In this document: positions 16,391 to 23,595 of the stretch, one piece after another | Position numbering within the stretch: position 1 is the first letter of the stretch | Layout of the letters: every line of letters begins with the position of its first letter | Notes under the pieces: generated by a model | Seen by the model: only the letters and a program-made list of their open reading frames with translations | Database searches by the model: none | Told to the model about the DNA's origin: nothing | NCBI GenBank assembly: GCA_031119555.1 | Contig: JAVHXQ010000034.1 | Span: 1-40,643 of the forward strand | Reading direction: 5' to 3' | DNA from: Candidatus Dactylopiibacterium sp. | Lineage (GTDB): Bacteria > Pseudomonadota > Gammaproteobacteria > Burkholderiales > Rhodocyclaceae | Length of the DNA: 40,643 nt | Translations under genes and position numbers: made by a program

Positions 16391-16866
16391 GACATAAACA
16401 TATGACGCGACGATTTTGTTGTAATCACGCGGCTTTGATGCGTCGGGTGGTCATCCCCCGGAACGTGCCGGCCTCGCGCGGGCCGTTTGTGGTGGCGAGC
16501 GCTCCGCTGCCGGGCGGTTCGCGCATGACAGCGGACCCGCAGCCAGCCTGATCACGGCGGCTGGCGAGCCGTGCCCGCCAGGCACGGCGCCGCGTCATGA
16601 AGCGGACAGGCTCGGTGCCGGACGGGGAGCTCATCGGCAGAGCGTGCAGCCGGCGGCAGGCGGGCGCCTTTCACACGCACGCGCACGGGGCGGCCTCTAG
16701 GCGTGCCTGCATCGGCCAGGAACCGGCAGGCGCATCATGGGCAAGAGGCAGCGCCGGCCCGTATACCGGCCCGGGCCGGATGACCGGCGGCGGCACGCCC
16801 TCTTCCGACGCCCCGCCCGCCACACCGAAGCGCGACGCGCGGGGCCGGCGCGCTCACGATGGAAGA

Positions 16867-16889
16867 CCCCTGCCGCGAAGAGGCAGGGG
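16867..16889 (-). terminator. Strong hairpin downstream of kpsC, possible transcription end
   Basis: CCCCTGCC (16867-16874) and GGCAGGGG (16882-16889) form a perfect 8-bp GC-rich stem with a 7-nt loop, about 155 bp beyond the kpsC stop. No T-run follows on the minus strand, so it is not a classical intrinsic terminator; it may only stabilise or slow transcript ends. Confidence 0.3.
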
Positions 16890-17043
16890 CCGATACGCCG
16901 GCCGTGCCAGACCTGTCACCCGTTCGCCTCGACAAGCGCCCCGGCCGCACATGAGAAAGGCCTGCGCGGCCGGGGCGCCGATCTGCCGCACCGATCTGCC
17001 GCCGACCTGCGCGGCGCCAGCGCGAGAAGCGAACGCCCGGCGT

Positions 17044-18930
17044 TCAGCGCGTCCGGCAGGACTGCAGCCCCGCCAGAAGCCACAGGCGGGCCTTGCGCCA
17101 CTGGCGGCGGACGCAGCCGTCGCGCAGCCCGTCGAGGCGGCCCCTTGCAACCAGCGCCTGGCGTGCGGCGGCAAGCTCGGCAATGACCGTCGCGCAGGCC
17201 GTGAAACTGCCCTGGGTGGCGGCGAGGTAACGCGGGTAACGCAGCAGCGCGCCCGCGACCAGTTCATCGAGCAACAAACGCCGGCCGCGCCTCGCGCTCA
17301 CTTCCGGCAAAGGGGAGAGGTCTTCGGTCAGCCCCCAGCCCGCGTAGAAAGGTTGCCCATGCACCACCACGCGCTTGCCGCGCAGCAGGGCATCGAAGCC
17401 GGCGAGCGAAGTCATCACGTGCAGCACATCGCACGCCTCGATGCAGCTCACCACCGAAAGCCGGTGCTCCACATGGTCCGCCAGGCGCGCCGCTTGCGCG
17501 AGCGAAAAGCCGCCAGCGCGGTTGCCACTCATCACGTCCGGGTGCGGTTTGTACACCACGAACGCGCCCGGATGGCGCGCGCGCGCGGCATCCAGCAAGC
17601 CCGCGTTGGTGTTCACGGCGGGGCAGCCGAAACGGATCGAGGCATCGTCCTCCACCTGCCCCAGCACCAGCACCACTTCACGCCCCGCCGCCGGCCAGCG
17701 CGCGGGCGCCAGCGGCTCGAGGTTGTACTTGGTCAGGCCATTGGCCACGATGGCCTCGCGCACACGGCGGGCCTCCTCCAGCTCGGCGGACGAGAAGTGC
17801 GCGCGCGCCAGGATGTCCTCCAGATTGCTTGGCCGCGAGGGATCGAAATAGATCCCCCGTGAGTCGAGCACCAGGGAGCGGGGCGGAATGAAATCCGAGC
17901 CCAGCCCCACCGACCGCAGGAAGCCATCCTCCATGCGCACGACCTGCACGGTGGCGGGCAGGCCGGCAGCTTCCCGGCGCCCCCACAGCACGCATGTCGC
18001 GCCGCCCGGCACGCGGGAGGCATCCTTCACGAAATGCACCGCGCTGCCCTGCAGGAAGGCGCGCACGAAAGGCCTCTTCCACAAGGAGAAACCATGCGCC
18101 CAGACCTGGGCCGGAAACTGAGTGCGCAGGCGGCGCTGACGCGCCATCCAGGCCAGCAGCGTTTCCACCTCGCATAACCCGCCGCCTTCGGGGTCCAGAT
18201 AGCGCGGGTACTCGATCAGCGCCGCATGGATCAACTGGGCCAGACTCGCACCGCCGCGCCGCGCGGGAGCGGGCAGGGCATCCGTCGTCAGGCCCCAGCC
18301 GGCATAGAAAGGCATGCCGAAACAATGCACCGGCTTGCCCCACAGCAGCCCTTCGAAGCCCATCTGCGAGGTCACCACGTAAAGCGCTTCGGCCTCTTCG
18401 ATCAGACGCACCGGGTGCACGTCCTCGGCGAGCACGCGGACGCGGGGGTTCCCCGCCAGCGCGGCCAGGTCGAAATGCCCCTTGCGGAAACCCGCAAGCA
18501 CATCCGGGTGCACCTTCAGCAACACGCAACAGCCCGGGTTGTCGGCCAGCGCCGCTTCGAGCATGCGCCGGAAGCTCGCCGTGTCGGCCTTGCCGTAGGT
18601 GATGGACGCATCTCCCAGGGTCTGGTCCACGACCAGCACATAGCGCGGAGGCAGATCGCCCGCGTATTCCCGCGCATGGTTGTATTTCGACACGCGCGCC
18701 GCGCACCAGGCCGCCTGCAGCGCCAGCGCTCGCGCGCGCGCCGTCTCATCGAGCGGCACGGCGATCAGGGTTTCAAGGCGCGACGGGCGGCCCGCGTCGT
18801 AGTAAATGCCATCCGCATCCAGCACCACCGACAGCGGCGGCGTCCGCTTGCCCAGGTCCAGCGAGCGCAGGAAGCCATCCTCGATACGCCTCACCGGCAA
18901 CCCCAGCCGACGCGCAGTGGCCTCGGCCAC
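17044..18930 (-). CDS. kpsC: KpsC/LipA capsule Kdo-transferase, intact part of the reading frame (5' end frameshifted)
   Basis: KpsC extends the poly-Kdo linker with two transferase lobes that alternate linkages. This 628-residue frame holds both: each lobe has EDGFLRS and a PFYAGWGLT motif (FGMPFYAGWGLTTD and HGQPFYAGWGLTED), and both carry KVHPDV/KPHPDV-type segments. It covers nearly the whole family length (about 670 residues). The apparent GTG start at 18930 is probably not real, because the conserved beginning of the family continues upstream in another frame (see 18931-19066). Without the upstream part about 45 residues of the first lobe are missing, which would probably abolish its fold. 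If the extra base is a sequencing error the gene is normal. Downstream lies a long spacer with hairpins. Confidence 0.9.
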   Translation of the reverse strand: MAEATARRLGLPVRRIEDGFLRSLDLGKRTPPLSVVLDADGIYYDAGRPSRLETLIAVPLDETARARALALQAAWCAARVSKYNHAREYAGDLPPRYVLVVDQTLGDASITYGKADTASFRRMLEAALADNPGCCVLLKVHPDVLAGFRKGHFDLAALAGNPRVRVLAEDVHPVRLIEEAEALYVVTSQMGFEGLLWGKPVHCFGMPFYAGWGLTTDALPAPARRGGASLAQLIHAALIEYPRYLDPEGGGLCEVETLLAWMARQRRLRTQFPAQVWAHGFSLWKRPFVRAFLQGSAVHFVKDASRVPGGATCVLWGRREAAGLPATVQVVRMEDGFLRSVGLGSDFIPPRSLVLDSRGIYFDPSRPSNLEDILARAHFSSAELEEARRVREAIVANGLTKYNLEPLAPARWPAAGREVVLVLGQVEDDASIRFGCPAVNTNAGLLDAARARHPGAFVVYKPHPDVMSGNRAGGFSLAQAARLADHVEHRLSVVSCIEACDVLHVMTSLAGFDALLRGKRVVVHGQPFYAGWGLTEDLSPLPEVSARRGRRLLLDELVAGALLRYPRYLAATQGSFTACATVIAELAAARQALVARGRLDGLRDGCVRRQWRKARLWLLAGLQSCRTR

Positions 18931-19066
18931 GTCGGCACTGGGCTTGCGCCCCCAAGGCCAGCACCGCGTCGGCGCCTTCCGCCCGGTCGACCAGGCGGCT
19001 TCCCGCCAGCAGCGCAGGCAGCGTCCGCACCCCGCGCAAGCCCCGCGTCACCAACGCCAGGCGCAT
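18931..19066 (-). other. kpsC: Displaced 5' end of kpsC, separated by a one-base frameshift
   Basis: Starting from ATG at 19066 the minus strand encodes MRLALVTRGLRG and continues to ADAVLALG, then runs into nonsense-like sequence. Removing one base from TTGGGGG (18949-18955) restores LAWGRKPSADVAEATARR, which flows directly into the kpsC frame and matches the WGRKPSA block expected at this point of KpsC proteins. The restored protein would have about 673 residues, the family's normal size. An alternative ATG lies at 19096. The defect is either a genuine mutation or a homopolymer sequencing error. Confidence 0.85.
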
Positions 19067-19181
19067 GACCCTGGACTCATCGTTTTCAGCACACATCACT
19101 CGAACAATCCCTCGCGACCTGGCGCGGCCAGGCCGGCATCCGCAAAACCGCCACTCCCGCACCTGCCGGAATGCAGCAAAC

Positions 19182-19195
19182 TTGATGTAAATCGC
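19182..19195. promoter_or_regulatory. Weak FNR/ANR-like box between kpsC and the glycosyltransferase gene
   Basis: TTGATGTAAATCGC matches 8 of the 10 conserved positions of the FNR/ANR consensus TTGATnnnnATCAA. It sits in the 287-bp divergent gap, 117 bp from the proposed kpsC start and 159 bp from the glycosyltransferase start. A TAGAAT hexamer at 19322-19327 could be the -10 of the glycosyltransferase gene, but no good -35 is present. Both are suggestions only. Confidence 0.25.
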
Positions 19196-19353
19196 GCAGA
19201 GCCATCGTCTTCCCGCCGTATCTTGAGCAAGGGCAGCGGCAGCGGCACGCCCCGCTCATTTCCGCTGCGCGAGCAGCCACATCCCCGTGCCAGGCATCGT
19301 GGCCTGGCCGGGCACAGACGTTAGAATCACGCCTTCACCACCACGGCCCCCGC

Positions 19354-20310
19354 ATGCTCGCTCGCCTCAAGACCCTGCTCGAACTCCGCGCCGCGCGCCG
19401 GCCTGCGCCCCCCGGGCTGCCCGCCACGCGCTGGCTCGTACTGGAACAGGGCTCCAATCCCAGCACCGACTACTACATCCGCCCGCAGATCGAGGCCAGC
19501 GGCCTGCCGGCATGCTTCAGGCATATCGACAGAGACATGCCACAGGAGCAGGATCTCGCGCCCGGCACCCGCGTGGTGATCGTCCGCTATCTCACGCCGG
19601 CCTGGGCCGAAGCGCTGCGCCGCCGGCATGCCGAGCTGGCAGAAGTCATCTACTTCATGGACGACGAACTGCTCGAGCCGCGCCACTGGAAAGACCTCCC
19701 CGCCGCCTACCGCAAGAAGCTCGACACCTACTGCCGCCGCATGCGCCCGGCGATCCAGCGTCTGTGCCACAGCTATTGGGGCTCCACCCCGCAGCTCTGC
19801 GCCCGCCATGCCGCTCTGGGCATGCGACACATCGCCCCGCAAGCCCTTCCGGAAGACCGCCAACGCGCCGTCGAGCCCGTGCCCGCCACGGGACCGGTCC
19901 ACATTTTCTATCACGGCAGCTCGGCCCATCTGGCGGAAATGGAATGGCTGCAGCCGGTGATGGCGGAGGTGCTCGCCGCCTGCCCGCGCGCCCATTTCGA
20001 GATCATCGGCAACCACGGCGTCAACAAGCGCTTTCGCGGCCTGCCGCGCACCCGCATCCTTCACCCCATGAGCTGGCCCAACTACCTCGCGCACTGCCGC
20101 GCCATGTCCGGCCATATCGGTCTCGCCCCGCTCCTGCCGGGGCCCTTCAACGGCGGGCGTTCCCACACCCGCATCTTCGACATCACCCGCCACGCCGCCA
20201 CGGGCCTGTACGCCGACGCCCCGCCCTACGCCGGCCATGTTCCCGCCAGCCAATGCCTGCCGATGGAAAGCACGGCGTGGCGGGACGCACTCATCCGGCT
20301 CTGCCGCTGA
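19354..20310 (+). CDS. GT-B-type capsule glycosyltransferase (family uncertain)
   Basis: A 318-residue protein resembling family 1/4-type glycosyltransferases found singly in capsule loci. The N-terminal half contains VVIVRYL, followed by an acidic YFMDDELLEP (100-109). The C-terminal half has a Rossmann-like HIFYHGSSAHLAEMEW (about 180-195) and EIIGN, as in the donor-binding half of GT-B enzymes, then a Gly-rich GPFNGGRSHTR segment. No membrane segment or signal peptide is seen, so it should act in the cytoplasm. It is the only plus-strand gene of the capsule region apart from the lipid synthase pair, lies divergent to kpsC, and ends 16 bp from the convergent SGNH lipoprotein stop. The sugar it transfers cannot be told. 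Confidence 0.75.
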   Translation: MLARLKTLLELRAARRPAPPGLPATRWLVLEQGSNPSTDYYIRPQIEASGLPACFRHIDRDMPQEQDLAPGTRVVIVRYLTPAWAEALRRRHAELAEVIYFMDDELLEPRHWKDLPAAYRKKLDTYCRRMRPAIQRLCHSYWGSTPQLCARHAALGMRHIAPQALPEDRQRAVEPVPATGPVHIFYHGSSAHLAEMEWLQPVMAEVLAACPRAHFEIIGNHGVNKRFRGLPRTRILHPMSWPNYLAHCRAMSGHIGLAPLLPGPFNGGRSHTRIFDITRHAATGLYADAPPYAGHVPASQCLPMESTAWRDALIRLCR

Positions 20311-20326
20311 AACCCCGGCCCGCCGC

Positions 20327-21094
20327 TCAGCCCGCCTTCACGCAGGCGCCCGAATCGATCACCGCCTTGATCTTGTCGCGGATCAGCACATGCCCCGCCG
20401 CGTTGGGATGCACGCCGTCGCCCGCGTCATACGTGGCCGAAAGCTTGCCGTCGGGGCCGGCCAGCGCCTCGCGCACAGGCACGAAACACCGCCCGGCCAG
20501 TGCGGCGAGTTGCTCATCGATCTGTACCAGCCGTGCCAGCAGGCCACTCGACAGGTCACGCGGCTGAGTGGAGAGCAGGATCACGGGCACGCCCTCCGCC
20601 AGCGCCGCGGCGCGGATCGCGTGCAGATTCGCCACCGTCTCGCTCACCGCGTACCCCAGCGCCGTGTCATTCGTGGGGTACGACACCAGCAGGAGCCGGG
20701 GTTTCGCCGCCAGCGCCGCCGTCACATTGGCGGCAGGCTCCGGCGCAGGGCGCCCGGCCATGCTTGACGAACCCGTCGGCAAGCCCTGGTAGCTCACCGT
20801 GCCGCCCACCGCCAGATTCCGGATCGTGACTTGCGACCCCGAGTAATCCGCCTGCAGCAAAGCCGCCCAGCCCTGGCCCGCCAGGGCGCCAGCGCCCGCC
20901 GCGCTGGACGAACCGATCACCCCCCAAGCGCCAGGCGTCACGCTTGCCACGCTGCTGCTGGACGACGACGACGAAGCGCCCGCGCCGTCCGGCAAGGTCG
21001 CGCCACCCCCGCCCCCGCCGCCTCCGCAGGCCGCCAGCCACAAAGACACGGCGCCCGCGCCGCAGGCGCGCAGCCAACCAGACCTCATCTTCAT
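20327..21094 (-). CDS. SGNH/GDSL-family hydrolase lipoprotein
   Basis: A 255-residue exported lipoprotein. The signal peptide ends in the lipobox LAAC with Cys23 as the lipidated residue, followed by eight Gly (24-31) and a low-complexity linker with eight Ser (41-48). The catalytic domain shows the SGNH blocks: the nucleophile region GVIGSSSAAG, a PTND block, and DGVHPNAAGH with the Asp-x-x-His pair. Family members are esterases, often deacetylases or acyltransferases acting on glycans. The ATG at 21094 is chosen because GGGAG lies 6 nt upstream. It is the last gene on this strand after the AlgX-like gene (128-bp gap), which suggests a role in trimming or exchanging acyl groups on the capsule at the cell surface. 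The substrate is unknown. Confidence 0.85.
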   Translation of the reverse strand: MKMRSGWLRACGAGAVSLWLAACGGGGGGGGATLPDGAGASSSSSSSSVASVTPGAWGVIGSSSAAGAGALAGQGWAALLQADYSGSQVTIRNLAVGGTVSYQGLPTGSSSMAGRPAPEPAANVTAALAAKPRLLLVSYPTNDTALGYAVSETVANLHAIRAAALAEGVPVILLSTQPRDLSSGLLARLVQIDEQLAALAGRCFVPVREALAGPDGKLSATYDAGDGVHPNAAGHVLIRDKIKAVIDSGACVKAG

Positions 21095-21222
21095 GCAAGA
21101 CTCCCTGTGAATCACTTCCAATCAAAGGCACGGGGCATGAAGCACATGCCGGCCGGATCACGCTTCGCGCCAGCCGGCCCGCCCTGAGCGTCCCCGGACG
21201 GCTCGGCGGCACGCCCGGCGGC

Positions 21223-22572
21223 TCATACCGCCACCTCCTGCACGAGCATGGCGCCATAAAAAGCATCGGGAGAATCCTCCCCCACCGCACCGACCGCCTG
21301 CGCAATGCGTGCCTTGAGCGCCTCGCCCGCCTCGGCGTGCTTGCCCGCGATCATGCCGCGCAGATCGAAGTCCGCCGACGGCGCCTGCACGATGAAGCGC
21401 GCATTGGTCTGCAGCAGCACGTAGGCGGGCCGCTCATGCGCCAACACCTCGCGCGAGATCGAACCCGCGCCATGCACGAACACCAGCCGCCGGAAAAGAC
21501 GGTGCAGGAAGCGCAGCATCTGCACCGACGACGACGACCCGAACACCACCAGCGTCTCCTGCCAGGGCGCATCCGGCGAAGCAAACACCGCCACGTGGCC
21601 GAAGTTGGGCAGCAGATTGTCAAAACTCGCCAGACTCCAGACATGGGGCGCATCCAGAAACTCGGTCGGCGCCTTCACGGCTGGCATCACCTTGCCGCCC
21701 AGATCACCCTCGTAATCCACCACCTTGAAAGTGTCGCCACCCAGCACCTCGGCCGCCCGCTCCACCGCCAGCCCGAGCGCTCGCACGCATTCCAGCGCGC
21801 CGGCGCGCGCGCCACGATCCGTCCAGTGCGTGTCGGTTTTCATGAACTGCGCCTCGCGCGGCACCTGCAGGCGCAGCCACGGCGCCAGAAACAGCATGGG
21901 TACGGCATCACCCGCCAGCGCGGCCAACTGATCGACCGGCGTCACCGCCCCGCGCGCATGCGGGTAGCATTCCCCCAGCACCTGCTCCTTGGACGGCACC
22001 ACCGCCAGCACGTGGCGGAAGCCGTAGCCAGCCGCGGCCTCACGCGCGCCCTCCAGGTAGGCCTGCCACCCCTTCAATTGCACGGCGTCGATCAACTGGC
22101 GCCCGGTGTGCTGGTCCACGCTGCCATTGGTGTCGTTGTCCAGAAACAGCCAGCCATCGCGTCCCTGCAGGGCCATGGCGGCTTGCGCGAAGGCGTAACG
22201 CTGCAGCCACACGACCCGGCCTCCCACCTCGCAGCCCAGCTCAAAACCTTGTGCCGGCATGGGCAAGCGCCCACTGAAACCGCACACCAGGCGTGGATGC
22301 GCTGTGGCCTCGGCCTCGGCCACAGCGAGCACACGCCGCAGCACGTCCGGCCGCTTCATCGAAAACGACAAAGCCACAGCCTCGCCATCCGGCGTAGCCC
22401 GCAACAGCACCCGCCCCACCTCCACCCCCTCAGGCGCCAGCATCCAGCCGCGTACCTCAAGCGTTGCCTGCGACGAATCGAAAGCGCGATTCACCTGCGG
22501 CAGGTCAAGCCAGAAATGCCAGCCTTCCGCAGCGCGATAGCGCTCAACCGCAGTGGTTGTTTTGAAACTCAA
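21223..22572 (-). CDS. AlgX/AlgJ-like SGNH polysaccharide O-acetyltransferase domain protein
   Basis: A 449-residue protein. The N-terminal part (about 35-125) is a small beta-rich module with LEVRGWMLAPEGVEVGRV. The C-terminal part (about 135-430) is AlgX-like: GRDGWLFLD (137-145), SKEQV (194-198), the catalytic DTHW (247-250), GDLGGK (289-294) and a probable nucleophile in FGSSSS (344-349). AlgX/AlgJ proteins O-acetylate exopolysaccharides, but this one shows no signal peptide, so the compartment is uncertain. The start is a TTG at 22572: a stop codon lies directly before it, and GAGGG sits 7 nt upstream. The same set of motifs recurs in the C-terminal half of the fusion protein at 23596-25284. 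It is likely to modify the capsule chain. Confidence 0.85.
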   Translation of the reverse strand: MSFKTTTAVERYRAAEGWHFWLDLPQVNRAFDSSQATLEVRGWMLAPEGVEVGRVLLRATPDGEAVALSFSMKRPDVLRRVLAVAEAEATAHPRLVCGFSGRLPMPAQGFELGCEVGGRVVWLQRYAFAQAAMALQGRDGWLFLDNDTNGSVDQHTGRQLIDAVQLKGWQAYLEGAREAAAGYGFRHVLAVVPSKEQVLGECYPHARGAVTPVDQLAALAGDAVPMLFLAPWLRLQVPREAQFMKTDTHWTDRGARAGALECVRALGLAVERAAEVLGGDTFKVVDYEGDLGGKVMPAVKAPTEFLDAPHVWSLASFDNLLPNFGHVAVFASPDAPWQETLVVFGSSSSVQMLRFLHRLFRRLVFVHGAGSISREVLAHERPAYVLLQTNARFIVQAPSADFDLRGMIAGKHAEAGEALKARIAQAVGAVGEDSPDAFYGAMLVQEVAV

Positions 22573-22744
22573 CTATGTGCCCTCGAAATCCCATGCGGTA
22601 TAGACAACGGCAGAATCCAGGCGAGGCAAGCACCAACTAGATTTCACCACCACGAGAACCATTAATGCCCCGCCTGTTCAACGAATTCAACCCTGGAGAA
22701 CCGGCTTTCCCAGAACCCGGCAGGATCGCTCCGTTCTGCGGCAG

Positions 22745-23434
22745 TCAGACAACAAAACCCTCCGTCGCATCAACGGAAGCGGATATCAACTGTGCAAAGT
22801 CGAGTTCTTGCGGAGTATTCACATCAAAACAATACGGAAAATCTATTTCATGCAGAACCGGCTTGTTTCCAAAAAAGTATGAGTTACTTCGAAAACCTGA
22901 AAGCGGCTGAATGAAAATAGCCCCATCCTGAAAAAAAACCGGCTCAAGTTCTTTCGAAAGAGCGTGCCGCTTGGCATAAGGGTTATAGTTAACCGGAAAG
23001 CCAAACTTGCTCCACATATGAGACTGAACGCGAAAGACAGACAACAAGGAATCGTGCCCCTCACCGCGCGCCTCAAAAAACCTCCGTAGAGCACCATCAT
23101 AATGGTGGCCGTATATAAAAGGGTTCGTGCAATGCGCCCAAACAGCCACATCAGCTTCAATCCGAGAAGAAAAATCCCCAATCATCACATTTGCTGGTGA
23201 TACGGACTCGTCGCAGGCCAGAGGGTCGCGATGGATGGCAATTGCACCAGCCTTCTCCGCCACCGCCAATATTTCCGGGCTATCCGATCCAACGTAAATC
23301 TTATCAACAAGATCAGCCATCTGAAGTTGGCGGACTTTTCTTTCCACCATCGTCAAACCGCCAATCTTCTGCAAGTTCTTGTTTGGCACCCGAACGCTAC
23401 CACCACGAGCAGGAATTAACGCTGCAGTAATCAC
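22745..23434 (-). CDS. neuA: CMP-acylneuraminate (sialic/nonulosonic acid) cytidylyltransferase-like protein
   Basis: A 229-residue cytosolic nucleotidyltransferase of the NeuA type, expected to activate an acidic sugar with CTP before it is added to the capsule. The CTP-binding loop IPARGGSVRVPNKN (7-20) is closer to the NeuA family (IPARGGSKGIPRKN) than to KpsU/KdsB (IPARYGSSRLPGK). VGSDSPEILAVAEKAGA follows, as in the family. I chose the GTG at 23434, which has AGGGAGGGG just upstream; alternative starts at 23452 and 23473 exist. No neuB or neuC homologue occurs in the window, so the precursor sugar must be made elsewhere, or the substrate may be Kdo-like or another nonulosonate. The gene is A+T-richer than its neighbours and lies 161 bp after the fusion gene. 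Confidence 0.8.
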   Translation of the reverse strand: MITAALIPARGGSVRVPNKNLQKIGGLTMVERKVRQLQMADLVDKIYVGSDSPEILAVAEKAGAIAIHRDPLACDESVSPANVMIGDFSSRIEADVAVWAHCTNPFIYGHHYDGALRRFFEARGEGHDSLLSVFRVQSHMWSKFGFPVNYNPYAKRHALSKELEPVFFQDGAIFIQPLSGFRSNSYFFGNKPVLHEIDFPYCFDVNTPQELDFAQLISASVDATEGFVV

Positions 23435-23595
23435 AAACCCCTCCCTGTCCATACCATAAGTCACTCGAAGCACCCAACAGACCCACTCATCAAGAAAACG
23501 CCTCAGGGTGGGTCATTGACTGCAAGATCCACACAACAGTGAAAATCGCCGTACCGCGCCTCCTTGACGGCCACGCAAATCCTTCAAATCCCAGT

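Larger units (their letters stand above)
16268..17043. other. Non-coding spacer between kpsS and kpsC
   Basis: A 776-bp stretch without a credible gene. The end next to kpsS (about 16340-16430) is A+T-rich and holds the candidate promoter. The rest is very GC-rich, with several inverted repeats: a 14-bp palindrome CCGGCCCGGGCCGG at 16766-16779, an 8-bp stem hairpin at 16867-16889, and a 6-bp stem at 17031-17045 that overlaps the kpsC stop. Short open frames here (for example 16425-16634 on the minus strand) are Arg-rich and have no recognisable family. Confidence 0.7.

Noticed and set aside
16425-16634. 69-residue minus-strand frame in the spacer
   Set aside because: Arg-rich, no recognisable motif or ribosome site; looks like chance coding.
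17044-17862. Plus-strand frame 16597-17862
   Set aside because: Most of it is antisense to the KpsC C-terminal lobe and it has no family signature.
22665-22910. Plus-strand 81-residue frame opposite the NeuA-like gene
   Set aside because: Antisense to a clear cytidylyltransferase C-terminus, with no motif of its own.
22745-23434. KpsU/CMP-Kdo synthetase as the identity of this gene
   Set aside because: The CTP loop is IPARGGSVRVPNKN, NeuA-like, not the IPARYGSSRLPGK of KdsB/KpsU; kept only as an alternative substrate possibility.
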